This document shows positions 34,157 through 42,993 of a stretch of 64,000 bases of DNA, piece after piece. The notes below the pieces were generated by a model. The model ran no database searches and had not been told where the DNA came from. It saw only the letters and a program-made list of their open reading frames with translations. The position numbers and the translations under genes are program-made. The first letter of the stretch is position 1. Each line of letters opens with the position of its first letter. Source of the DNA: Saccharospirillum sp965652395 (GTDB lineage Bacteria; Pseudomonadota; Gammaproteobacteria; Pseudomonadales; Natronospirillaceae); NCBI GenBank assembly GCA_965652395.1, contig CBFGUW010000024.1, forward strand, positions 6,529-70,528, read 5' to 3'.

Positions 34157-34174
34157 GTTGACCGAACGGTCAAC
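34157..34174. promoter_or_regulatory. perfect palindromic operator before the second BMP gene
   Basis: GTTGACCGAACGGTCAAC has 8-bp perfect arms and a 2-bp spacer. A degenerate version precedes the first BMP gene. The regulator is not evident in the window; a nucleoside-responsive repressor is inferred. Confidence 0.6.
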
Positions 34175-34268
34175 TTTGCCTAGAGTGCACCCAACGGCTC
34201 CCATTGACGGGTACGTTGGGCGTATGCAAAACAACCATAATAGATCCACGCTGAGAAGGGGATTCACC

Positions 34269-35270
34269 ATGAAACCTATGTTTAAGGCTGCTGCTACGGC
34301 TGTGTTGTCTCTGTCCGCCGCCATCGCCGCCGCGGCTGATTTCCAACCGGCTGTTGTCTATGACACCGCCGGTAAATTCGACAAATCCTTCAACGAAGCG
34401 GTTTACCGCAACGGCGCCGAAAAATTCACCATGGATAAAGGCATTGCCGTTCGCGAATTCGAACCGCAAAACGAAGAGCAGCGCGAGCAGGGCCTGCGCC
34501 GTCTCGCCAGCCGTGGCTTCAGCCCCATTGTGGCGGTCGGCTTCAACTACTCCTCCTCCGTTGAGAAAGTCGCCAAGGAATTCCCCGACGTCCAGTTTGC
34601 CATCATCGACTCTGTCGTTGACCTGCCCAATGTCCAGTCCATCGTATTCGCCGAGCATGAAGGGTCTTTCCTGGTCGGCGCCTTGGCGGCCATGAAATCC
34701 GAAAGTGACGCCGTCGGCTTCGTCGGCGGTATGGACATCCCGCTGATTCGCAAGTTCGCCTGTGGTTACGAGCAGGGCGCCAAATACGTTAACAGCGACA
34801 TCGAATACTTCGAAAACATGACCGGTTCCACGCCCGCTGCCTTTAATGATCCCGCACGCGGTTCCGAACTGGCCAAATCCCAAATCTCCCAGGGCGCTGA
34901 CGTGATCTTCGCCGCCGCCGGTGGTACCGGTATCGGTGTGTATCAGGCTGCGGCAGACGAAGACGTATATGCCATCGGTGTGGACTCCAACCAGAATTAC
35001 CTGCAACCCGGCACCATGCTGACCTCCATGGTCAAGCGCGTGGGTCTGGCCGCCTACACCTCCTGGGAAGAAGCCCAGGCCGGTGAATGGGAAGGTGGCA
35101 TCAAGGTTCTGGACCTGGCCGCTGGCGGTGTTGACTGGGCGCTGGACGACTACAACGACGAGTTGGTCACCGACGAAATGAAAGCCAAGATGGCCGACAT
35201 CCGTCAGGCCATCATCGACGGCGAAATCGAGGTGCACGATTACACCTCCACCAGCAGCTGCGAATACTGA
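34269..35270 (+). CDS. BMP family nucleoside-type ABC transporter substrate-binding protein (copy 2)
   Basis: 333 residues from the ATG at 34269, which has AAGGGG upstream; the frame extends to 34158 without a credible start. Signal peptide VLSLSAAIAAAA without a lipobox. Motifs parallel copy 1: YDTAGKFDKSFNEAVYRNG, EHEGSFLVGALAAM, FVGGMDIPLIRKFACGYEQGA, AAAGGTGIGVYQAA and GVDSNQNYL. Followed by two terminator-like hairpins and then the ATPase and permease genes, so it is probably the highly expressed binding protein of the system. Confidence 0.93.
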   Translation: MKPMFKAAATAVLSLSAAIAAAADFQPAVVYDTAGKFDKSFNEAVYRNGAEKFTMDKGIAVREFEPQNEEQREQGLRRLASRGFSPIVAVGFNYSSSVEKVAKEFPDVQFAIIDSVVDLPNVQSIVFAEHEGSFLVGALAAMKSESDAVGFVGGMDIPLIRKFACGYEQGAKYVNSDIEYFENMTGSTPAAFNDPARGSELAKSQISQGADVIFAAAGGTGIGVYQAAADEDVYAIGVDSNQNYLQPGTMLTSMVKRVGLAAYTSWEEAQAGEWEGGIKVLDLAAGGVDWALDDYNDELVTDEMKAKMADIRQAIIDGEIEVHDYTSTSSCEY

Positions 35271-35293
35271 GCTTTAGACTAAGCTGTGTGACG

Positions 35294-35360
35294 CCGGGCT
35301 CCCGTTCCGTGGAAGCCCGGACTTTTTAAGGGCACTCGCCCCAGGGTGAGTGCTTTTTTT
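35294..35360 (+). terminator. two tandem hairpins between binding protein and ATPase genes
   Basis: CCGGGCT/AGCCCGG (35294-35320) with TTTTT, then GCACTC...GAGTGC (35332-35353) with seven T. They likely attenuate read-through so that the binding protein is made in excess over the membrane components. Confidence 0.85.
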
Positions 35361-35388
35361 ATGAATTAACTGAATTACCGGGTGACCC

Positions 35389-36966
35389 ATGACTGCCCAG
35401 ACAGACTCTGCTGCAGACCTGGCCCTTGAGCTACGTGGTATCGATAAAAGCTTTGGCGCGGTTCACGCGAACAAACATATCGATCTCAAGGTGGAAAAAG
35501 GCACCATTCACGGCATTGTCGGTGAAAATGGTGCTGGTAAGTCGACTTTGATGAGCATTATTTACGGTTTTTACCAAGCCGATAAAGGTGACATCCTGGT
35601 CAACGGTCAGACGCTGCAAATCAAGGATTCCAAAACCGCCATCGCGGCGGGTATCGGCATGGTGCATCAGCACTTCATGCTGATTCAAAACTTTACCGCC
35701 ATCGAGAATGTTGTGTTGGGGGCCGAAAGTGGCGCCTTGATTGACGAGAGCCTGGCCAAAGCCCGGGCCGAGCTGGAACGGCTGGCCAAAGAATACGGCC
35801 TGGAGGTTCCGCTGGATACGCCGGTCGAAGAACTGGCTGTGGGTTACCAACAGCGCATTGAAATCCTCAAGGCGCTTTATCGTGGTGCCAGGATTCTGAT
35901 TTTGGATGAGCCCACCGGTGTATTGACGCCGCAGGAGACCGAGCATCTGTTCAAGGTGTTGCAGTCGCTGAAAGAGCAGGGCACCACCGTTATTCTCATT
36001 ACCCATAAGCTGCGCGAGATCATGGCCGCGACGGATAACGTCTCCGTCATGCGTCGTGGTGAAATGGTGGCGCACGTTCGCACGCAGGACACCAGCCGCG
36101 AGCAGTTGGCCGAATTGATGGTGGGCCGCAAGGTGCTGCTGCGGGTGGAAAAAGGCGATTCCAAAGTGGGCGATGTGAAGCTCTCAATGGACAACGTCAC
36201 CCTGACAGACCACCTGGGGGTAAAACGCCTGAAAGAGGTTTCCCTGAATGTTCGTGCCGGTGAGATTGTCGGCATTGCGGGGGTTTCCGGCAACGGCCAG
36301 TCCGAACTGTTGGAAGCTTTGGCGGGTATCCGCCCAATCAACAGCGGCAAAATCGACCTGAACGGCCATGTGATAACCCCGGAACACAGCCTGTCGCCTT
36401 CCGAAGTTCGTAAGGTGGGTGTCGGTCATATCCCGGAAGACCGCCACCGTATGGGCTTGATCAACGCCTTCCCGGCCTATGAGGCCTTTGTGCTGGGTTA
36501 TCACCGTAACCCCCTGTACAACGGCAAGATACAAATGAAACAGAAAGCGATGGTGGACGACTGCGCCGAGAAAATGGAGCGTTGGGACGTTCGCCCGCAG
36601 GATCCGTATCTGAAAACCGCGAATTTTTCAGGGGGTAACCAGCAGAAACTGGTCATTGCCCGTGAGATCGAACAAGACCCCGATGTGTTGTTGATCGGCC
36701 AACCGACGCGCGGTGTCGATATCGGCGCCATCGAATCCATCCACAAGCGCATTCTCGACATGCGTGCCGCCGGCAAGGCGATTTTGCTGGTCTCAGTTGA
36801 GCTGGATGAAATTCGTTCACTGGCGGACCGCATTCTGGTGATGTTCGACGGCATCATTGTCGGCGAAGTACCGGCCGATAAAGCCGATGAGCGGACGCTG
36901 GGCCTGATGATGGCCAACATCGTACCTGAAGAAGTCAAAGCATTGCAGGCGGAGGTCACAGCATGA
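35389..36966 (+). CDS. nucleoside ABC transporter ATPase (two fused NBDs)
   Basis: 525 residues with two nucleotide-binding domains. The first has Walker A GENGAGKST, a degenerate signature (LAVGYQQRIEIL) and Walker B ILILDEPTG. The second has a degenerate Walker A (GVSGNGQSELLEAL), a clear signature FSGGNQQKLVIA and VLLIGQPTRGVD. This arrangement is standard for the sugar/nucleoside importer class with BMP binding proteins. It overlaps the first permease gene by ATGA. Confidence 0.95.
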   Translation: MTAQTDSAADLALELRGIDKSFGAVHANKHIDLKVEKGTIHGIVGENGAGKSTLMSIIYGFYQADKGDILVNGQTLQIKDSKTAIAAGIGMVHQHFMLIQNFTAIENVVLGAESGALIDESLAKARAELERLAKEYGLEVPLDTPVEELAVGYQQRIEILKALYRGARILILDEPTGVLTPQETEHLFKVLQSLKEQGTTVILITHKLREIMAATDNVSVMRRGEMVAHVRTQDTSREQLAELMVGRKVLLRVEKGDSKVGDVKLSMDNVTLTDHLGVKRLKEVSLNVRAGEIVGIAGVSGNGQSELLEALAGIRPINSGKIDLNGHVITPEHSLSPSEVRKVGVGHIPEDRHRMGLINAFPAYEAFVLGYHRNPLYNGKIQMKQKAMVDDCAEKMERWDVRPQDPYLKTANFSGGNQQKLVIAREIEQDPDVLLIGQPTRGVDIGAIESIHKRILDMRAAGKAILLVSVELDEIRSLADRILVMFDGIIVGEVPADKADERTLGLMMANIVPEEVKALQAEVTA

Positions 36967-38084
36967 GTCAGCATCGGATTCCCGCATGGATAACGGTGGG
37001 CGTCATCCCTCTAGCCAACGTTCTGATGGCGGCCATCGCCGCAGGTTTGGTGTTCTGGTACCTCGACATCAACCCATTCGAAGCGCTCGGCACCATGGCC
37101 TACGGCGCTTTCGGCAGCTCCTACGGCTGGGGCTATACGCTCTATTACATGACCAGTTATATCTTTACCGGTCTTGCCGTCGCGGTTGCCTTCCAATGCG
37201 GAATGTTCAATATCGGTGGCGAAGGTCAGGCCTATATCGGCGCCTTGGGTGTCGGGCTGGTGTGCCTCGGATTGGGCGGTCACCTGCCCTTTATCCTGAT
37301 ATTGCCGATCAGCATTATTGCCGCCGCCGTCTTCGGCGCGCTCTGGGCGCTGATTCCCGCCTGGCTGCAGGCGACGCGCGGTTCGCACATCGTGATCACC
37401 ACCATCATGTTCAACTTTATCGCAGCGGCGTTGATGAACTACATCCTCATCAACTTCCTCAAACCGTCCGGCACTATGTCGGTTGAAAGTGCGGTGTTCG
37501 CCGAATCCGCCTGGATTCCGAAAATGCACGATGTGTTGGCGGTATTCGGTATTTCACTGGACCGCTCACCGCTGAACCTCTCCATCCTTTGGGCTTTGTT
37601 TGTCGCCTGGGCGGTCTGGGTTTTCCTGTGGCGCACCCGCTGGGGTTATGAGATCCGCACCGTCGGTAGCAACGCTTCCGGTGCTCAGTATGGTGGTATC
37701 CGCATTCCCCGCGTGGTTATCATGACCATGTTGGTCGCCGGTGGCCTGGCGGGCTTCATGGCACTGAACGTGGTTCAGGGTGAGGCGCATCAGATCAAGC
37801 TGAACCTGGTTAACCAGATGGGCTTTACCGGCATTGCCGTCGCCCTGATGGGCCGCAACCATCCGATGGGCATCGTGCTGGCGAGTCTTCTGTTCGGCTT
37901 CCTGACGCAGGGTGGCAGTGAATTGCAGTTCGAATACGCCATCGATGCGCGCATTGTGGTTGTGCTGCAGGGGCTGGTGATTCTGTTCTCCGGCGCGTTG
38001 CAGAACATGATGAAACACCCGATTGAGCGTCTCTACCTCAGCCTGAGCAAAGGCCGGGGCGAGCAAGCGGTAGCGGAGGCCTGA
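36963..38084 (+). CDS. nucleoside ABC transporter permease 1
   Basis: 373 residues with about ten hydrophobic segments. FNIGGEGQAYIGALG is the conserved cytoplasmic loop of branched-chain/nucleoside-type permeases, followed by TRGSHIVITTIMFNFIAAALMNYILINF and later RTVGSNASGAQYGGIRI. Starts by ATGA overlap with the ATPase gene, and the second permease follows two bases after its stop, so all three are coupled. Confidence 0.94.
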   Translation: MSQHRIPAWITVGVIPLANVLMAAIAAGLVFWYLDINPFEALGTMAYGAFGSSYGWGYTLYYMTSYIFTGLAVAVAFQCGMFNIGGEGQAYIGALGVGLVCLGLGGHLPFILILPISIIAAAVFGALWALIPAWLQATRGSHIVITTIMFNFIAAALMNYILINFLKPSGTMSVESAVFAESAWIPKMHDVLAVFGISLDRSPLNLSILWALFVAWAVWVFLWRTRWGYEIRTVGSNASGAQYGGIRIPRVVIMTMLVAGGLAGFMALNVVQGEAHQIKLNLVNQMGFTGIAVALMGRNHPMGIVLASLLFGFLTQGGSELQFEYAIDARIVVVLQGLVILFSGALQNMMKHPIERLYLSLSKGRGEQAVAEA

Positions 38085-38086
38085 TC

Positions 38087-39073
38087 ATGGAAATGTTCAA
38101 CACCATCATTCTGATTCTGGACGCCACTCTGCGTAATGCCACACCGCTTATTTTCGCGGCCTTGGCGGGGATGTTCTCCGAACGTTCCGGCATCGTGAAC
38201 ATTGCCCTCGAAGGCAAGATTCTGATCAGCGCCTTCGCCGGTGCCGCAGCGGCCTTTGCCACCGGCTCCCCCTGGATGGGCTTGTTGGCCGGTATTTTGG
38301 CTTCCGTGGTTTTTGCCCAGCTTCACGCCTTTGCCACCGTGACCCATAACGGTGACCACGTTGTTTCCGGTCTGGCGATCAATATTCTGGCCATGGGTCT
38401 TACCGCGTCAATCGGTAATTTCTGGTTCCAGCAAGGCGGTAATACCCCGAACCTGGTCAACCGTGCCCAGGAACTGAATGCCCGTTTCGAACCGATCGTG
38501 TTGCCCTTCGCCGACCAACTGGCGGATGTCCCGATCATCGGCGGTATTTATTCGGAATTGCTGAGCGGGCATTACTTCCTGGTGTATCTGGCGTTCATCG
38601 CCGTGCCGGTGTGCTGGTTTATCCTGTTCCGCACCCGTTTCGGGTTGCGCGTTCGGGCCACCGGTGAGAACCCGCAAGCGGTGGATACGGCCGGTATTTC
38701 CGTTGCCCGAACGCGTTATATGGCGTTGCTGGTGTGCGGTATTCTGGCTGGTTTCGCAGGCGTTTATCTATCCGTCGCGCTCACCGCCCAGTTTTCGCCG
38801 AACATGAGTGCCGGTAAAGGCTACATGGCGTTGGCCGCTTTGATTTTCGGCAAGTGGCGGCCACGCGGTGCATTGCAGGCCTGCCTGCTGTTCGGTGTAC
38901 TGCAGGCGATTGCCGACCGCAGCCAGGGGCTGATGATCGCAGGCATCGAAATGCCGGTGCAGTTGATCGAGGCATTGCCATACATACTGACTGTGGTGCT
39001 GCTTGGCGGCTTCATTGGCCGGGCCGTTGCGCCGAAGGCCATCGGTCGCCCTTACGTGAAAGAGCGTGAGTAA
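38087..39073 (+). CDS. nucleoside ABC transporter permease 2
   Basis: 328 residues, about eight hydrophobic segments. TLRNATPLIFAALAGMFSERSGIVNIALEGKIL is the typical start of the second permease, with HNGDHVVSGLAINILAMG and GFAGVYLSVA later. It forms the translocation channel with permease 1 for a purine-nucleoside-type substrate. Followed by two hairpins and then a 2OG oxygenase gene. Confidence 0.94.
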   Translation: MEMFNTIILILDATLRNATPLIFAALAGMFSERSGIVNIALEGKILISAFAGAAAAFATGSPWMGLLAGILASVVFAQLHAFATVTHNGDHVVSGLAINILAMGLTASIGNFWFQQGGNTPNLVNRAQELNARFEPIVLPFADQLADVPIIGGIYSELLSGHYFLVYLAFIAVPVCWFILFRTRFGLRVRATGENPQAVDTAGISVARTRYMALLVCGILAGFAGVYLSVALTAQFSPNMSAGKGYMALAALIFGKWRPRGALQACLLFGVLQAIADRSQGLMIAGIEMPVQLIEALPYILTVVLLGGFIGRAVAPKAIGRPYVKERE

Positions 39074-39093
39074 GCCGCACCTTGAACAACCTA

Positions 39094-39114
39094 CGGCACC
39101 CTGATCGGGTGCCG
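39094..39114 (+). terminator. hairpin after permease 2
   Basis: CGGCACCC-TGATC-GGGTGCCG, 20 bp after the stop codon, without a T-run. A possible weak terminator. Confidence 0.5.
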
Positions 39115-39206
39115 GTTGTGCCGTGAGGGGACACAAAAAATAAAGTCCCCCACAGGCCCTGGAACGCATTCTCCGTGCGCTCCCGGGGTCTCACTGAGAA
39201 ACCGGA

Positions 39207-39233
39207 CCCGGGCGGGGCAAACCCCCGCCCGGG
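39207..39233 (+). other. GC-rich hairpin in the leader of the oxygenase gene
   Basis: CCCGGGCGGGG and its exact 11-bp complement surround CAAAC, 27 bp before the oxygenase ATG. With no T-run it may be a leader structure or mRNA-stability element rather than a terminator. Confidence 0.55.
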
Positions 39234-39260
39234 AATTCGGAAAAAGTTGAGAGCTTTGCC

Positions 39261-40190
39261 ATGACTACGATTCCTTCTCTAGATTTGTCCCGTTTTGAAA
39301 CCGACCCCGAAGCGTTCGTCCAGGAAATGGGCGAGGCATATCAAGCCTGGGGCTTTGCCGGTATCACTCATCACGGCATTGATAAGAACATCATTATCAA
39401 TGCGCTGCGTGCGTCGGAGAAAGTGTTCGCGCTGCCGCAGGAAACCAAGCATCAATATTTCAAAGACAACGGCGGCACACGGGGCTATACGCCTTTCGGT
39501 ACTGAGATAGCAAAAAATGCGGAACATGTGGATCTTAAAGAGTTCTGGCATGTGGGTCGCGAAATTGAAGGCGAGCCACCGCACAAGGATTTGACGCCGA
39601 ATGTGTGGCCGGAAGAGGTGCCGGAATTCAAAATCGCGATGCTAGCGCTCTATTCGGAGCTGGACAAACTGTCCCGCGTTCTGCTGCAGGCTTTCGCGCT
39701 GTTCATCGGTGAAGACCGTCACTACTTCGATGAGAAGGTGAACTACGGCAACTCGATTTTGCGACCACTGCATTACCCGCCGATCACCGACCCGAACCTG
39801 CCGAATGTTCGTGCCGGTGCGCACGAAGATATCAACCTGATCACGCTGTTGGTGGGTTCCGAACAGGAAGGCCTGGAAGTCCTGAACAAGAAGGGCGAGT
39901 GGGTCGGCATTTCAATGATTGAAGGCACCATCATCTGCAACGTGGGCGACATGTTGCAACGCCTGACCAACCACGTTTTACCCTCCACCACGCACCGGGT
40001 GGTCAACCCCAAAGGCGAGGCTGGCAAAGTATCCCGCTTCTCGATCCCTTTCTTCGTCCACCCAAACCCGGGCACTTCACTCGACGCCCTCCCTCAGTGC
40101 GTCACCGAAGACAACCCCAAGCGCTACCCAGCCATCACCAGCGACGAATACCTCATGGAGCGGCTGCGGGAGATCGGGTTGGTTAAGTGA
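39261..40190 (+). CDS. isopenicillin N synthase-family 2OG-Fe(II) oxygenase
   Basis: 309 residues. The N-terminal DIOX_N-like part (FETDPEAFVQEMGEAYQAWGFAGITHHGID) precedes a jelly-roll with HEDINLITLLVGSEQEGLEV (H-x-D iron ligands), CNVGDMLQRLTNHVLPSTTHRVV (distal histidine) and SRFSIPFFVHPN with the Arg-x-Ser that holds 2-oxoglutarate. The substrate is unknown. Its place behind a nucleoside-type importer might mean oxidation of an imported base or nucleoside, but relatives named 2-oxobutyrate oxidase or ethylene-forming-like enzymes exist too. Confidence 0.88.
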   Translation: MTTIPSLDLSRFETDPEAFVQEMGEAYQAWGFAGITHHGIDKNIIINALRASEKVFALPQETKHQYFKDNGGTRGYTPFGTEIAKNAEHVDLKEFWHVGREIEGEPPHKDLTPNVWPEEVPEFKIAMLALYSELDKLSRVLLQAFALFIGEDRHYFDEKVNYGNSILRPLHYPPITDPNLPNVRAGAHEDINLITLLVGSEQEGLEVLNKKGEWVGISMIEGTIICNVGDMLQRLTNHVLPSTTHRVVNPKGEAGKVSRFSIPFFVHPNPGTSLDALPQCVTEDNPKRYPAITSDEYLMERLREIGLVK

Positions 40191-40296
40191 GGTGCGAAAG
40201 CAAAAGCCAACCACGGCCACCCAAAAAGAACCCCTTGGCATTTTCGATCAGGCCATCATACTGGGTAGTAATACTCACAGGTGAGAAGAGCCTACT

Positions 40297-41187
40297 ATGC
40301 CTGCCATCAAACACGTCGCCATTACCGGGGGAACCCACGGGAACGAATTGACCGGGGTGCACCTGCTGAAGCATTGGCGGAATAACCCCGAGCTGGTGTG
40401 TCGCGACAGCTTTGTGACCGAATTGCACCTGGCCAACCCCAAGGCCAACGGCTGCAACCGCCGTTATATCGACCAGGATCTGAATCGCCAGTTTAAATGG
40501 GACGATCTGAACAACCATGAACTGTGCGGCTATGAACAGAATCGGGCCAAATCACTCAATACCCTCCTTGGCCCCAAGGATGACCCACGGGTCGACTTTG
40601 TCATCGACCTGCACACCACCACCTCCAGCATGGGTGCCACCCTGGTGATTCGCACCGACGACCCCGTCGTCGTCGACATGGCCTTCTACGTGAAGCAGAA
40701 GATGCCCGAGGTAACCCTGTTTTATGAACCGATAGAGCGGATGGACGACAACTTCCTCATCTCGCTCGGGCGTCACCATGGCATGCTGATCGAAGTCGGC
40801 GCCATTCCCCAAGGCCTGCTGCGTTGGGACATCTACGACCTCTCGCAACAGGCCACGCATCATTGCCTGGATTTTCTCCAAGCCTACAACGCAGGCGACG
40901 TGCCGCCTCTGCCCGAGTCATACCCCGGTTTCGAATTCGTCGATACCCTGCATCTGCCCACCAACGAACGGGGTGAACTCACCGCCATGGTGCATCCGAA
41001 CCTGCAGGATGCGGACTACCAGCCCATTAACCCCGGCGACCCACTCTTTATTACCCTGGCCGGTGAAACGATACCTTTCGAAGGCGAGGAAACCCTGTAC
41101 GGCGCTTTTGTTAACGAAGCGGCCTATTACGATCGGCATTTGGGGTTGAGTTTGTTGCGGGCGGTAGAGATAAAAAGAAGGGCTTAA
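40297..41187 (+). CDS. aspartoacylase (AspA/AstE family metallo-amidohydrolase)
   Basis: 296 residues. Zinc ligands are H14 and E17 in GGTHGNE and H106 in DLHTTTSSMG; NRRYIDQDLNRQF supplies the substrate-binding arginines, and the glutamate in MLIEVGAIPQG acts as general base. Aspartoacylase releases acetate and aspartate from N-acetyl-aspartate; related succinylglutamate desuccinylases act in arginine breakdown. The order DLNRQF...IEVGAIPQGLLRWDIY fits aspartoacylase better. Probably its own transcription unit, 106 bp after the oxygenase. Confidence 0.88.
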   Translation: MPAIKHVAITGGTHGNELTGVHLLKHWRNNPELVCRDSFVTELHLANPKANGCNRRYIDQDLNRQFKWDDLNNHELCGYEQNRAKSLNTLLGPKDDPRVDFVIDLHTTTSSMGATLVIRTDDPVVVDMAFYVKQKMPEVTLFYEPIERMDDNFLISLGRHHGMLIEVGAIPQGLLRWDIYDLSQQATHHCLDFLQAYNAGDVPPLPESYPGFEFVDTLHLPTNERGELTAMVHPNLQDADYQPINPGDPLFITLAGETIPFEGEETLYGAFVNEAAYYDRHLGLSLLRAVEIKRRA

Positions 41188-41199
41188 CGAGGGGGCGTT

Positions 41200-41238
41200 C
41201 AGGCAATCCTCGGTCTCACAGAGAGAGAGGATTGCCTG
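41200..41238. terminator. hairpin between convergent genes
   Basis: CAGGCAATCCTC and its 12-bp complement flank a 15-base loop between the aspartoacylase gene and the convergent envelope protein gene. No T-run. Confidence 0.6.
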
Positions 41239-41251
41239 ACAGGATAGAGAT

Positions 41252-41869
41252 TTAAATCTGCCCGAACTGGAAGCTGATCACGATACTTGGGCCGGAGAGG
41301 TCGCTGGCGGATAAACCGTCGATGCCCGGTTCGCTGGTCAGCCGATAGGCGCCACCCAGACCGATTTCCAAAAAGTCGGTCACGTTCACTTCACCGCTGA
41401 CGGTCAGTTCGGTCACCATGAAGCTGCCGCTGTCTTCGTCGTCACCGGCGGTGTCGATAATTGATACACCACCCGCGCCCAACAGCAGTTTGCTTTCCAC
41501 GTGCACCACGGCATCCGGCCGGTGGGTGTAGCCCAGCATCAGGCCGCCGTAGCCCATTTCCAGTTTGCGGTCGGTATCCCAGTCCAGCTCGTTGACCAAA
41601 CCGAAACCGGCGCCACCGATCAACAGGGAATGATCGCCCGAGGTAAAGGTTCCGGCCCCTTCACCGCCAATCATGGCGGCGCTGTCGCCGTTGATGTCCC
41701 CATATTTGACCACTGGCCCGCCAAAGCCGCCTGAGCGGGCGTTTTCCATGTCGATCAACGCGTCCTTGGCATAGGCCGAGGTGCCAACCAAAGCGCCGAC
41801 GGCCAGTAAGAGTGTACTGATACCCAGGGTCTTGAACGAAGTGGGGGCTGACATAGTGCCGATCTCCAT
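41252..41869 (-). CDS. predicted envelope protein, outer-membrane barrel-like
   Basis: 205 residues as drawn; the ATG at 41854 gives 200. A signal peptide (LGISTLLLAVGALVGTSAYA) precedes a mature domain rich in glycine with alternating strands (HSLLIGGAGFGLVNELDW, LEMGYGGLMLGYTHRPDAVVHVESKLLLGAGG) ending SGPSIVISFQFGQI. The pattern suggests a small eight-strand barrel in the outer membrane. No family recognised. Monocistronic. Confidence 0.68.
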   Translation of the reverse strand: MEIGTMSAPTSFKTLGISTLLLAVGALVGTSAYAKDALIDMENARSGGFGGPVVKYGDINGDSAAMIGGEGAGTFTSGDHSLLIGGAGFGLVNELDWDTDRKLEMGYGGLMLGYTHRPDAVVHVESKLLLGAGGVSIIDTAGDDEDSGSFMVTELTVSGEVNVTDFLEIGLGGAYRLTSEPGIDGLSASDLSGPSIVISFQFGQI

Positions 41870-41963
41870 TGCGGAAAGAGAACCAGCCCCGGTTGGAACT
41901 CCTGCGGGGCTTGAAACTGGCGCCTATTCTAGTTGTTATGCCAGGTGGAGACAGTGGTAAAAG

Positions 41964-42218
41964 TCACGACTCTTTATTAAGACGGCTTTCCAAGTCTTTT
42001 AATTGTTGTTCCAGTTGCTCCAATTGAGTGCGGGTTCGGTTCAGCACCGCCTGCTGGGCTTCAAATTCCTCCCGGCTGACGACGTCCAGCTTGCTGAGCT
42101 GTGCCTGTATCAGGCTGCGCATGTTTTGGCGAATGTCGTCCCGGGCTTTCTGGCCCTGGCTGAACAGTTCCGTAGCCTGGCGGCTGATTTGGTCGAGCAG
42201 GTCTTCGGGCAGTTTCAT
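41964..42218 (-). CDS. ubiK: ubiquinone biosynthesis accessory factor UbiK
   Basis: 84 residues from the ATG at 42218, which has a strong GGGAGGG ribosome site; the ATG at 42236 has none. It begins MKLPEDLLDQISRQA and continues as a coiled coil (QAVLNRTRTQLEQLEQQLKDLESRL), the BMFP/UbiK signature. UbiK helps the aerobic ubiquinone pathway by binding UbiJ with lipids. Divergent from glnK-amtB, a neighbourhood shared by other gammaproteobacteria. Confidence 0.9.
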   Translation of the reverse strand: MKLPEDLLDQISRQATELFSQGQKARDDIRQNMRSLIQAQLSKLDVVSREEFEAQQAVLNRTRTQLEQLEQQLKDLESRLNKES

Positions 42219-42356
42219 AGTCCCTCCCGGCTCCATTTCGGAGCATTGAATGAATTCCAGGGCATTTAAACAGCTAAAAGCCCTTTCCTAACCGGTCGAA
42301 CAGCTTCGATGCCACCTGGGTGCACTCAGGCTGGGCAAAGAGTGTGCACTGACAGC

Positions 42357-42371
42357 GCACAAATTTTGTGC
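42357..42371. promoter_or_regulatory. candidate NtrC upstream site
   Basis: GCACAAATTTTGTGC is a near-perfect palindrome with the GCAC...GTGC ends of NtrC enhancer half-sites, about 85 bp before the sigma-54 -24 element. Further TGCAC/GGTGC fragments lie at 42319-42388. Confidence 0.55.
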
Positions 42372-42452
42372 AGCGCCCCCTGTTGGTGCGTCAGTTGTCG
42401 TTTTGTGACGGCGTTCGAAGCCTAACGCTTTGTTTTATAAGGAAAAACCGAG

Positions 42453-42469
42453 TTGGCACGTCCTTCGCT
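42453..42469 (+). promoter_or_regulatory. sigma-54 promoter of glnK-amtB
   Basis: TTGGCACGTCCTTCGCT has the GG and GC dinucleotides exactly 10 bp apart and a consensus -24 box. It should respond to NtrC under nitrogen limitation, giving a start near 42480 and a leader of about 145 nt. Confidence 0.8.
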
Positions 42470-42624
42470 ATAGCTGCACTACAGATGATTCCAAGCGCAG
42501 CCAACCGTTGCGTTGGACATTGTAACTCGGGTGATTACCGGTGGCACTGGCCGCGATAGGCGATCCCCCTCGGGCCGGAGCTGGTGGCAACTAGCCCACG
42601 GTGCAACGGAAAGGAGCGAACGAC

Positions 42625-42963
42625 ATGAAACTCGTATCAGCCATCATCAAGCCCTTCAAGCTGGACGACGTCCGCGAAGCGCTGTCTGAAATTGGCGTGC
42701 AGGGCATTACCGTGACCGAAGTAAAAGGCTTTGGTCGTCAGAAAGGCCACACCGAACTCTATCGGGGCGCGGAATATGTGGTCGATTTCCTACCCAAGGT
42801 AAAAGTGGAAGTCGGTGTATCCGACGAACTGCTGGACCGGGCCATCGAGGCCATCTCAAAAGCCGCCAACACCGGCAAGATCGGTGACGGCAAAATTTTC
42901 GTGACCCCGCTTGAACAGGCGATTCGCATTCGTACCGGCGAGACCGGCGACGACGCGATATAA
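42625..42963 (+). CDS. glnK: P-II nitrogen regulatory protein, copy 1
   Basis: 112 residues from the ATG at 42625 (AAAGGAG upstream); the frame extends 8 codons further without support. MKLVSAIIKPFKLDDVREAL, the T-loop GRQKGHTELYRGAEYVVDFLPK with uridylylated Y51, and GKIFVTPLEQAIRIRTGETG are all P-II hallmarks. It senses 2-oxoglutarate and ATP and blocks AmtB when nitrogen is ample. Under a sigma-54 promoter and 30 bp ahead of amtB. Confidence 0.96.
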   Translation: MKLVSAIIKPFKLDDVREALSEIGVQGITVTEVKGFGRQKGHTELYRGAEYVVDFLPKVKVEVGVSDELLDRAIEAISKAANTGKIGDGKIFVTPLEQAIRIRTGETGDDAI

Positions 42964-42993
42964 GCCGACCGGATTAACGGGAGAGACAGATCA

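Noticed and set aside
34170..35237. 355-codon open frame on the minus strand
   Set aside because: Antisense to the second BMP gene; Gly/Val/Asp-rich shadow.
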